This document shows, one piece after another, positions 53,622-64,000 of a stretch of 64,000 nucleotides of DNA. Made by a program: the position numbers and the translations under genes. Numbering within the stretch: position 1 is the first letter of the stretch; each line of letters starts with the position of its first letter. This stretch comes from Solenopsis invicta (taxonomy: Eukaryota > Arthropoda > Insecta > Hymenoptera > Formicidae): positions 25,818,237 through 25,882,236 of the forward strand of contig NC_052679.1 in NCBI RefSeq assembly GCF_016802725.1, written 5' to 3'. The notes beneath the pieces were generated by a model, which saw only the letters and a program-made list of their open reading frames with translations, ran no database searches and was not told the origin of the DNA.

Positions 53622-53662
53622 GTCCGAGAGATATCGCCGTGTTGCAAAGATGTCTCTCGGAC
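53622..53662. other. Strong short hairpin past the 3' end of the TOPAZ1-like gene
   Basis: GTCCGAGAGATATC pairs with GATGTCTCTCGGAC at 13 of 14 positions around a 13-base loop. It lies about 100 bases beyond the TOPAZ1-like stop codon, probably in its 3'UTR, in an otherwise AT-rich stretch. Confidence 0.6.
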
Positions 53663-53760
53663 GAGGTCTGGACATCAGTGCATCGATATTAATAAATAGA
53701 TGTTAATTTGCATCTCGTAATGCACTATTGTCCAAAAGTAAAACATATCAATTACAGATA

Positions 53761-55969
53761 TCAATTACAATGTTCGGTCTGTAAATAATGTATAACACTT
53801 CTGCTTTGTAATTTATATATTCGTCCTTTACCTGGCATTAATAATATGGGTGGATTAAATCGTTTTTTCAAAACGTTTCTAACTAATGTCTTTATATTTG
53901 TAATAACTTTATTATTATAATAGTTCTGCGATTCTGCGCAATAAAACTGCTCGTTAATCGATTTTATCTGTAAATTAATACCAGAAGATGTATGGTTGAA
54001 ATACAATATAATTAGAATAGAAGGAATATTGTGTTGTTAGTACATGTCGATTAATGCCATGAATGTAAAATATTCTAAACACAATTTGTAAAAGTTATAT
54101 TTATAAAAATGTGCTTACCTCCAAGATAATATACACTTTGATTTGGTGTGGTTTAACAAACTCAATTGCGTGACCGACATTTATTATAAGATTTTTTAAC
54201 AATTGTAAAAATGTAAGATATATCTCTTCCTCTGTCAAATCAGTATTTATAATGATGTATGTTATTGGCCATACCTATATTGTGTGAATATATAATATAT
54301 TAAGTAATTTAATAAATATTTATAATTTAATAGTAATTGTTAAGGAAAAAGAGAATATATCAAAATATTAAATACATTAGAGAAAAATATTTTTCATCAA
54401 TCAAGTATATTCCTTATTAATCTATAAATAAAGTTAACTAATATATTTACCTTCACAGCAGGATAGATACCTACACCTTCTGCGTAATTGTATATCTGCC
54501 TGGCTAGATTTTCGTCCATGTGAATTAATGTTGAAATTAGCGCTCGACACGTCGCTGTATTTAACGCAAAAGTATATTTAAGTACTAAATTGGCCATCTC
54601 TGTGATTAAATTAGTATCTTTTCTTGACAAAAATAACACTATTAACTTGTCCACGTAACGAGATAAATCTAAAAACGATAAGAATAAATTTTATTGTTAT
54701 AAATACTAGTAAAAATATGATATAATTATGGTACCAATTTATGATAAAAATACGAATCGCGAGAATATGTGCACGTAAAAATTCTACTTTACCTATTGGA
54801 TAGTATTGACTGCATTGATCTTTAAGTAAAAATTGGAAAAGGCAGAAAGCATATTCGACAAACTCATTACAAAATGAATCCAATAGTATGTACATTATTT
54901 TGTTCCGTACGTGCTCATCGTTAATGGTACTTCTAACGTACCACTTATCACGACTAGTACATATAATATTTTTGTCTGAAAAAAATAATATATTAAGATA
55001 TAAATAATATAGAATAATAAATAATATAAATATAAAATAAATAAAAGAGATAATTTAAAAAATATTTTATGTTGACTTTTTATAATTGACGATAAATTAA
55101 TCATATTCACTAGGTTTGACGTTAAAAAATTTTATATTAATATTTATGAATACTTTTCTATTTATTGTCAAAATATTTTCCATAATTTACACGGTTAATA
55201 TAATTAACTAACATTTTTAAAAAGATAATCTATTTCTATAGAGTAAACTCACATTTAAGTAAATCATATGCTTTTATTGCCTTTTTATTAGCTAAATAAA
55301 TCTCAGCCGATAGTAAAAAATAATCGGCATTACAAGGTAAATCATGTACGTTGAGTGATTGAATCAACCACAGTGCAAGCCCCCAGGCCTCCGTGTCCAC
55401 TAAACTGGTCAAAATGTTTAATCCTATGTTAAATAAGATTTTACCTAGAACGCCGAAGATATCCATGTGGACTGAAAGGCCCAAATGTGCGAATTAGGTA
55501 AGAATGTAAATAAAATTTGCAATCTAAAGTAGTTTACTAATATTTCATTTATTTTATTATAATATGTTACAACATGTAATACATAAAATATATATATCCA
55601 TACATACACTGTAAGTTATTAAATCAATAAGGGATATATTTTTTTGTAGTTTGCATCAAATGAAAAAAATACTTTTTGGAACGTCGAAAAAAATATATAA
55701 AGTTAGCTGCTAGTATAAAATTATATTTTTTGTCATATATAACTCTCTCAATACTTAAAATCTACAAAATAATGTATACGTGCACTAATTTATATATAAG
55801 CTGTATTTCTATATATGGACACAAAAGTTGATCGTCTTCATATTACAACTACTTGAATCACTAAGATGACACGTGAATAACAAGGGACAGAAAGATTTAG
55901 AGAAGAGATAAATTGTTGAAGTTTGTATTTGTGTGTGTGTGCGTGTGCGTGCGCACACATATACATACA

Positions 55970-56035
<66 letters not shown>

Positions 56036-59000
56036 ATCACACATATATATATATACATATACACAACTTATATTTTCTAACATTTCTACTTTAAGTATTT
56101 CATGTGGTATTAAAATATTTTTTACCTGCACGACGTACGATGTTTGCTAAGTGATACTCTGAACGTTTTACCTCTGTTTGAAGTATCTTACAACAAGAGC
56201 GAATGAATAATGTATTTTCATCCTGCTTTTCGGCATATTTTTTTAAAATTTCAATAACGTAATCATAATCTTGATGTAATAGTCCCTTTTTAAATCTGTC
56301 TAAATCAACATAAAATTTCCAGAGATGTTTATGATCTCTATAAACGGAACGTGCTTCGGGTAAATCATCTACAAAAAGATAATATATATAAAAAGATAAT
56401 AAAAAATAATTGTATTATATATTAATTAAAAATAATATTTTATTTTATGCATTTTTTCTCATACAATTAACAATAAAATAAATAATTACCAATAGGTCGC
56501 ATGATATATGCTTCTCCGTTTACTTCGGTTTCAAAGTCTTTAATTTTAGCTTTATCTGTAAAAATATCGTATCTTGGAAATTCTGTTTGTAATATATTTG
56601 TATTTCCATCGGGAGAAGCAATAGTTTCCGCTGAGTTTTCTCCAAAATTTTGAATTAATAATGTAGGATGTGAATTTTTTGTAACTTTTTCAGCTGATAA
56701 ATTTTTAAAGCGTTCCAACATGTCTTTGTCCAATTGTGATATTAATATAGGAGAAACTTTGTCTATTAAATTACTGTTAACATCTTGAATGTCAATTGAT
56801 TTTTTATTCTCTATGCATTCTAGCAATATTCTCTCGATAATACGTTTATTCAGTGGCAACCTCAAAATTAAAGTTTTTGCGGTATTCCAATATTCACCAC
56901 GTTTGATGTACTTTTCAAAACATACTAATATATTCATGAGATTGTTTAAATCTTTGATGGAACTAATATATTCCACTATTCGAGTCACGATCGTTTTCAA
57001 CGATAATTGGCGTTTCAATAGTTCTGTTATAACAATGTCAGTAATCTGCATTTTTAATGTCATTGTAAGCTCGTCCTTTAAGGAAACAGGACGAATTTCG
57101 TAAAACATTTGATATATCATTAAAATCTGATCAACAGTTAAGTTCTGTATTAAATCTGAATATATTGTTGTGCAAAAAAAATTGTAACCAAGATACAATG
57201 CTTCTTGCATTATATCTAGTATTGCTCCAAGATCATACAAACAAACCCTTTTAATGAGAGTCTGCATCTGAAATTTTATTATATCAATAATAGTATATAA
57301 ATGATTATATAGGATATTCTGCAATAGATGAGAAAATTTAAGAAATGATTCTACATGATAAAATAAAATAAAAATCAAGAACTGTGTTCTTTTCTTATAA
57401 AATGTTTAAATATTCGTAAAAAGGTTTTAGATATAAGCTCCATGTTAGAAAGCGAAGTCATAAACTAAAGTCATTTCGCCTTCTGATATCAGTCTACTTA
57501 TTATATCAGGGGCTTATAGTTAAAAATTAAAATCCAATATTTAGAATTTAAATTCATTTAAATTGATATAACTGATTACGCAAGACTGACCAACGGAAAA
57601 ATTCTTTTATATAATTATCCACTTATGTATCACATACCATAAGACAGGATGGTTTACATAAATATGCGAAATCAGTAAAATTAGTAATTAAATTAGTACT
57701 GAAGAGAACTTGAAATATGAGCCAAAATGTTTGCGGATTTAAATGTATATGTTTTTTAGCGTTTGAGTAACGGCCTTGTCAATTGTTAATTAATAAAATT
57801 AAGTATTTTGTTATAAAGTTGAAGTTAATTTTGTATTACATGGAAACCTGGTACCGACTGTTACTGGCAATATTGATTACCTTAATTGAAATTGATTCGC
57901 AGAGTCTAATATTGAGTCAATTTTTAAATATTTATAATTAAAAAATGAAGTCTTGCAGTGTTATTTTTTATTTTCGCTTAATTTTATCATCTACTAATTT
58001 AAATTTTCTCGCTATTGTCAAACACTATCAAAATGGCGATTAGAAGGGGAGGGAAAAAAAACGCAAATAATTATACTTACAATGTGATTGAATTTACAAT
58101 GTATTAATGACTTATTACAGGTACCTCTCTTCAATATAGAAAAACAATATCCCTTGAAAAAATTCATAATATTAATTTGTTTTGACTTTGGAGATTTTGA
58201 TATCTCTTTGTTTTTTGTTTCAAATGATGTCACTTTTAATGTTTCAGGTATATCTGTGTTTATAGTCTGTCTGGATTTATTATTAACTTGTCTATTTGTC
58301 TCATCAGTTTTGTTCAATGTTTTTTCATTATTTTCTATATATTCTGCATACTCCTTATTAAATTCTGTCGCATTTTGCTTCACGTATTTATTAAAACTAC
58401 TAGTAGTCATTATGTATGGTATTTCAGACTGTGGAGATTTATTCAGTCTAACTCGTTCATCACTTAGAAATATAGTTTCATAGCTATAAAAACAATTAAA
58501 TTTTTAGTTTTCAGAGTATTACTTATAAAACAAATATTATCATTAAATTGCAGAGCTAGGTAAGTTAATAATTTTTTAAAACTAAAATAAGTTAAAGTTA
58601 ATAGTTTTTAAAATTAATTTAGTTACGTTGCATGAACAAAAAACTAACTCTAAAATTTGCATTGAGTTTAAGTTATAATATTTTGAGAAAAACATTATTT
58701 ATATCTATTAAATTAGAATATTAAATTAGAATTTTTTAAAATTTGATTTAAATAACAATGTAGATAATTGAATACATTTAATGTTTTATTTGTAAGTTTA
58801 TGTAAAATAATAAAAAAATATTGTTTTTTAATGGAAATTTTTTCTTTTATATAAAAGTAAATTTTTAATATAACTCAGAAAATAAGTTAATAAATTAAAG
58901 TTTATGTTTGTTTACTTAAAATTAACCAAAATTAATTTAATGACTAAATTAAAAGTTATTAACTTTGTAACCTTGTAATGTAACTTTTAACTTCTTAATT

Positions 59001-62000
59001 AGTAACTAAATTAAAAGTTATTAACTTTATAACCTTATAATGTAACTTTTACCTTCTTTATTACCCAACTCTGTTAACTTGCAAAATATACTCAAACTTA
59101 AAAAAAAACTATAAACTTTTAGAAAGTTATAAAATATTACAATTCTATCCAATTTTTGGCCAATTTATACTTACAAATTTGTATCAAATGATTCTGCAAA
59201 CAGAGAAATATAATCGCCATCATCATCATTATCGTCGTAATCGTCATTTTCTTTATTTTTTTTATTCATATGTTTCTTTTGTACATTAGTATTTTCATTA
59301 CTTCTATCTATTTGACTTAGATGTTGTGTGTTTTCTGACGTGCTTAGTAATGTACTACTACTGTATGTATGATTGCTGCAAACTGAATTTATATGGATAT
59401 CTTCCTCTTCATGTGAAGTTTTGCTAAAAGTTGGTTTTATCTCGAAAGAGAGTCTTTTCTCGTTTTTTGTTGTACTTATTGGAGTAATTATTTTTTCATA
59501 TTTTTTATTTAAATCTATTGGCCCTACGCTATTTTTGTTCTTAAATTTATCTTTGTACACCGATAATTCGGGTAATTGTTTCGATCTTTTTTTATTCAAA
59601 CGTTCGCGTAAGTCTTTTATTTGTTCAACATCATTTTTCTCGGATATATTTGATTCTGTTGTTGATACTGTCATATCGATACTTGAAGAATTATTAAATT
59701 GTTGGTGATCCAATGATTTAGCACATGTTACACTGTTTTGCCAAACGGTTCTATTTAATCTCTTTTTCTTATTGTTCAACTTTATGTCTACAGTATTTTC
59801 TTCTGCAATTCCTCGCTTTCGATTCTGTTTTGCAACCTTCTTTTTGCTAACAAAAATTAACGATCCGTTGATATTATAGTTTTCGTTTATATCCTTAACA
59901 TTTGAAGTGTTTTCATTTATGTTTTTACCTTGTATGTTACTCTCGTGCTCATCATTATCTAATCTATTTGATTGTTCCTGGTGATTTAAAAAAATGTAGT
60001 TTTTATTCATTCCTGTCGTTTCAGCATTAACATTTATGTTATTTTTTTCTTCTATCAAAAAATCCAAGTTTTTGTGATCAACTTTTTGTGAAATTCTGTG
60101 AAGATTAATATTATCTATATTTTTGTTTGTTAAATCAATGTTATTGTTAAAAGCTGATGTAGATTCTGATATTTTTAACATATTGATTGATCTATTTATT
60201 TTAAGTGTGTCATATTTTTTTTCTGTGAGAATATTTGTAGAGTCGAGTATTGTATCACCATAGGAAACTTGTTTCGCATCGTTAATAGTATCACTATTTC
60301 CATTTTGTTCTAGTCTACTTTGTTCGACACTGCTCTTGTCACTTGTATTTACTTTCATAATTTTTATTGTACCTTTCGGTAAAATATGGTCCTCAGTTAT
60401 TTTCGGTAAACTTTTTTTTGTTGTTTGTTTATTATTCGTCTTATTTACACTTTTTTTTTTGTTATTTGTTAGCAGATCAGGTACTATTTTCGTAATACAG
60501 TTAGTCTTGGACACTATTGGAGTAGATTTTGAAGCAATTGATTCTAAAACACCTGTTGTTACAGTATTACATGTAACGAGAGACATAGTTTTCTTACTCA
60601 AACATATTGTTGCATTTTTTTGACTTTCGCTTCCATTTATATTGTTACATGTAGTAAAAAAGTTATCAGAAAAATCTGCTGTATTAGATTTAAAATCTGC
60701 TTTAATGTCTTCAGATGTTTCAGAAATTTTCTCATGTTCTATATTTGTGTCAATTATATTTGAAGATAGAGCTAAAAAATAAAATATTAAATATTTTTTA
60801 ATGAAACTTTTGATTTAAGAGAGCATATGCATCTAAACAGATCAAAACCTAACTTTGCAAATTTTTTGTGCTAAAAAAAAAAAGAAATCATGTTTTGCAA
60901 AGATTATAACTTTTTTTTGATATTCAAATTTTCTTAGATAAATAATATAAAATGGCATCGCTATTCAAATCTTTCTAAATCATGTTTTTATAACAATGAA
61001 GTTTACTTTGACACTACTGCTCTCACAAAACTCTTTAAAAAATAAAATGACAAGTTTTAAAGTTGAAATATAGATCTAGTGTTTGTCATATTTTGAAATA
61101 TTATGTTTAAATAAAAATGACTGCTCAAAGTTAATTGTGGTTTTTCTGTAAATTTTGCTTTTTTGTGATTGCGATAAAGAATAAAATATTATGAAAAAGA
61201 TCTTTCAAGCATTCATTTTTAGTGTTTAGAAGAAGTATGTAAAATTGCAAGTTAATCGATCAGGCTATCTTCAAGGTAGTAGTCACATGTTTTGAAAATT
61301 AAGTTAAATAATGATGCCATTATATATATATATATACATATATGTGTGTGTGTGTGTGTGTGTGTGCTTTAAATTAAAGTTTTATTTGTAAATTAAGTTT
61401 ATATGAATTAACAAACAATGCTGATAATACATAATATAATTAAATTTATCATTTACCTGATTTATCAAACTGTAGCTTTCTTTTATATCCTAATTTACTC
61501 TTCTGTGCATTTGGTCTTTCATTACTAGGTTTTTTACTATTTGATGACAGAGTCTTTTTTTGTACAGAACTACAATATGTATAGGAAGATGTGCTAAATA
61601 TTTCGTCGTTATTTTTATTTAAAGATGATTCGCTAATATCATATTTTACTTGCTGTTTTTGTGTTATAAATTCTGGTCGAACTATTTTACAAAATTGATT
61701 GTACGGCACGTCAACTGAAAACTTAATATTGTTACATTCTTCACTTTTCTTTTGAGCTAATCTTTTCAAACGACTTCTCGTTACACGAGTAGTTTTGTCC
61801 TCTGTATTATCTTCCCACATATTTTCCTTTGACATCCATACATTATTAGACAAATTGTCAGACATGTTACTACATGTCATATGTTCTAACTCTTCCTTCT
61901 TTTTTTTCGAGAAAGTCAAATGATGAAGCTGAACTAGATCCTTATCTAAAGCAATGTCATGTAATAAAACTGTACATGTGCGAAGTTGATCGTATAATAC

Positions 62001-62054
62001 TTTTAACTTGTCACTATTTTTCACCCAAATGTGTTTTTTGCTTGCTTTTGCCAT
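53761..62054 (-). CDS. TOPAZ1: TOPAZ1-like CCCH zinc-finger protein, 10 coding exons
   Basis: Minus-strand exons: 62054-61457, 60771-59175, 58483-58081, 57267-56490, 56368-56126, 55471-55253, 54975-54793, 54668-54451, 54274-54119 and 53967-53761 (stop TGA). Every junction is GT-AG and the phases (1,2,0,1,1,1,1,0,0) chain without a break, giving 4602 nt and 1533 residues. Residues 1 to about 830 are Asn/Lys/Ser-rich and look disordered, with basic patches and an acidic run (DDYDDNDDDGD). A single zinc finger, C845-x8-C854-x6-C861-x3-H865, follows MNFFKG. Residues 867-1533 look alpha-helical and are the best conserved-looking part (for example AWGLALWLIQSLNVHDLPCNADY and ALNTATCRALISTLIHM). The size, the order of disordered region, CCCH and helical C-terminus, and the local wording fit vertebrate TOPAZ1, a germ-cell protein needed for male meiosis with a predicted PAZ-like region. 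The gene model is firm. The name is from memory of the family and less certain. ATG context is gacATGG, just after an AG that could be a 5'UTR acceptor. Confidence 0.75.
55963..56027. repeat. (TACA)n passing into (TA)n, in an intron of the TOPAZ1-like gene
   Basis: Nine TACA units then a TA tract, in the intron between exons 5 and 6. Confidence 0.9.
58081..58483 (-). CDS. TOPAZ1: Exon 3 of the TOPAZ1-like gene, carrying the CCCH zinc finger
   Basis: The exon starts after TTTTTATAG and ends at ATT before GTAAGT. It begins one base into a codon completed from exon 2 (TT plus C, Phe) and ends in phase 0. It encodes 134 full codons, with the zinc-finger ligands at its very end, so the finger and the following helical domain are separated by intron 3. 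The antisense open frame over the same bases is a shadow. Confidence 0.85.
58553..59072. mobile_element. Inverted-repeat element of about 520 bp in intron 2 of the TOPAZ1-like gene
   Basis: The left end AGAGCTAGGTAAGTTAATAA and the right end, read on the other strand, AGAGTTGGGTAATAA form imperfect terminal inverted repeats. The interior is built from AAGTTAAAGTTA / TAACTTTTAACTT motifs on both strands. Its right half has a tandem duplication of about 62 bases (58941-59060, AAATTAAAAGTTATTAACTT in each copy). There is no coding frame. It fills most of the intron between 59174 and 58484. Confidence 0.65.
61321..61368. repeat. (TA)n plus (TG)n in intron 1 of the TOPAZ1-like gene
   Basis: Short TA and TG tracts separated by ACATATATG. 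Confidence 0.9.
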
Positions 62055-63073
62055 GTCTGTTGGATTAATAATACATACGTTGGTATTAACACTTAATGAA
62101 AACCAAGCTTACAAATTTCTTCTCTCAATGGGGATAAAATCCTTTACGCATCTAACTCGGAAGCGTGTGTTCTCGTCGCTCTAACTCTTTGAAGAACACT
62201 GCCACATATTTTTCTGTTACTCATCGTTGAACCAAGCAAGAACATCAGAAATGCGAGTCAACCTAGCAAAAATACATACATCAACGAGCATTTAATATGC
62301 TGAGCTTTTCCATCAACAATATTGTACATAGACATAGTGTAAGAACTGCACGATAGTTGGATAGAAATCTAGGTAGAACACAAAATCTTAATTCACAACT
62401 TTAATACAATGAATTCTTGATCAGCAGTGATATTTTAGTTTACCAATCATCTTAAAATCATTACAAAATCGTCATCCAAAGTACATCAAGTGAGACCACA
62501 ACGGATTTCTCCTACACGACTTATACTCGATGTCCACTCGATCTTATTATGATTTCATGTTCTACCCGGCAAAGGAATATTACGGTACACAGTAAGCGGC
62601 CATTAGACTAGATTCTCTTTCATTCTTTTCACGTTAAGTATCTTCTCGACAAGTTGACGATTTTCGTTTCGATAACGTGTATGTAAGCATAACATTACTC
62701 TCGTATCTGTTACCTGCGTCCAGAAATATATGCATACACACATTGCACGTATGTATCTCTCAAGGAAAAGTCTGGAAGATGATAAGGGCACACGAATTAC
62801 ACTATCAATCGCGGATTGAATCGCAACAAACATCTTCCTTTCTTCCTGCGTCCTCCTATCGTTCACCGCGAAAATATTCAAGCGCTCACTTCGAGAATCG
62901 CAAGCGTTGCTATCGATATTTAGCGACATCAGCGCCTCAGTCATATATGGGTGTGAACTGTGAACTTATAGCGTTTTTCATTGAGAAAACTAGTGCGCAC
63001 TGAATGTGCACTTGCTGCAGGTAATTTGGCGTTTCCGTTGGCACCGTCATCGCGCGAACCGAAACATCCAACC

Positions 63074-63129
63074 GTTTGTTTTCTGTTCCTGAACTCCCTG
63101 AATTAGTGTGCACTTAAAATGAAATAGAT
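63074..63129 (+). repeat. 56-bp direct repeat, copy 1
   Basis: Matches 63650-63705 at 55 of 56 bases (one A/G change at TTAAAATG versus TTAAAGTG). Includes TTCCTGAACTCCCTGAATTA. The flanks are unrelated. Confidence 0.9.
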
Positions 63130-63649
63130 TCCCCACCCGAGTGCACCCAGGCACCTAAAGAGCGTTCAGATTCCTTTAGAGTGCCCCTACCGGACATTAG
63201 GTGGGTCGTTCACTTTATCACTCTGTCTATCCCGAGAGAGTGGAAAAACCACATGGGTCCTTAAGCCGGGTGAAACGGGTGGGTGACGTAAAGGTGCGTT
63301 CCAAAATGTATCGCTATAAAAATTTCTATATATTTGTGATAAAGCTCGTATATTTAAAACAAATTTAAAATAAAAAAATAAATTTAATTTAAAATATTAT
63401 AGTAAATAAAAATTAAAATGTATAAATAGAATAAAGAAAAACGTTAATAACCAAGTAAAGTTTAAACGTTTTGTTTATTATTCTGTTTATTTAATTACAG
63501 ATTAATAAATATTAATCTTTTATTCTATTAATGTAAGGTTTCTTGGTCTACAGTCTCACAAAACCGTTATATAAATATTTATATTTGAGATTATTATGTT
63601 AAAGATTTTTAGTATTATTAAATATTTTCTGATACTAATAAAATATACT

Positions 63650-63705
63650 GTTTGTTTTCTGTTCCTGAACTCCCTGAATTAGTGTGCACTTAAAGTGAAA
63701 TAGAT
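63650..63705 (+). repeat. 56-bp direct repeat, copy 2
   Basis: Second copy, exactly 576 bases downstream of the first. Confidence 0.9.
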
Positions 63706-64000
63706 ATATATTTGAAAGTTAGTGAAAACAAGAAGGAACGTTCCAATGCAGTCTAGTGCAGGAATAGAAAACAAGCCTATACATATAATAGATGATATGC
63801 GCAATATATATCTTCATCTAATTTGTTAAAATAAAAATTTATTTTCATTGTTTAAATTGATTCGTCCTATTCTACTAACATTTAATTTTCATCTACTTTA
63901 GCTATATTGATAAAAATATTCATAGTAAAATATTTATGTATTATCTTTATCGTTTATCTTAATTTATTATGTAATTTATTCCGAATCTGAGATATTTATG

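Larger units (their letters stand above)
62055..64000. other. Upstream region of the TOPAZ1-like gene
   Basis: 62055-63300 is moderate in GC and should contain its 5'UTR and promoter; an acceptor-like ATCCAACAG ends two bases before the ATG. 63300-64000 is AT-rich and holds the second 56-bp repeat copy. No further gene is seen. Confidence 0.4.

Noticed and set aside
54895..55110. 71-codon minus frame overlapping exon 7 of the TOPAZ1-like gene
   Set aside because: Out of phase with the spliced reading, which joins perfectly on both sides.
58088..60623. Plus-strand frames of 95-131 codons antisense to TOPAZ1-like exons
   Set aside because: Shadows of the AT-rich minus-strand exons; Phe/Leu-rich and with no own splice signals.
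62603..62944. 113-codon minus frame upstream of the TOPAZ1-like start
   Set aside because: No recognisable domain and no splice link to exon 1; could only be 5' non-coding sequence.

Overview
The window is eukaryotic nuclear DNA, most likely from an ant or other hymenopteran insect. The genes are split by GT-AG introns, the non-coding DNA is AT-rich with dense dinucleotide and trinucleotide microsatellites, short GC/CpG-rich islands sit between them, and several families of short inverted-repeat transposons are present. The insect/ant assignment is an inference from these features and the gene content. No tRNA, rRNA, CRISPR array or bacterial-type operon was seen.

Three split protein-coding genes can be reconstructed. 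(1) On the minus strand, 31539-41072, four coding exons give a 416-residue glycine N-acyltransferase-like (GLYAT/FR47-type GNAT) protein with an unusual acidic C-terminal tail. (2) On the plus strand, 51020-52174, three exons give a 117-residue TMEM230 orthologue. (3) On the minus strand, 53761-62054, ten exons with matching phases give a 1533-residue protein. It has a long disordered N-terminal half, one CCCH zinc finger and a helical C-terminal half, and is best explained as an insect TOPAZ1-like protein. TMEM230 and the TOPAZ1-like gene are convergent. TMEM230 and the GLYAT-like gene are divergent.

Layout: 1-24.8 kb has no gene I can support. It holds microsatellites, scattered moderate-GC non-coding blocks and at least eight copies of one roughly 0.45-kb terminal-inverted-repeat element (family A). 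24.8-26.2 kb is a CpG-rich block with CTCGC-type tandem repeats and a 200-codon open frame behind a strong Kozak context, probably a transcription-start region and 5' leader. 26.2-31.5 kb is non-coding. 31.5-41.1 kb is the GLYAT-like gene, whose third intron is mostly filled by a fold-back element with nearly identical inverted arms of about 0.4 kb around tandem repeats of about 160 bp. 41.1-45 kb has copies of a second inverted-repeat family (family B), a second GC-rich island with a long CCG run, and a convincing small open frame on the minus strand. 45-51 kb is mainly AT-rich non-coding DNA. 51-62 kb holds TMEM230 and the TOPAZ1-like gene, with a 157-bp MITE between them and a larger inverted-repeat element in intron 2 of the latter. 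62-64 kb is non-coding with a 56-bp direct repeat.

The three genes show no sign of acting in one pathway. The strongest leads are the intronic fold-back element, the TOPAZ1-like germ-cell candidate and the small ORF in the GC island.
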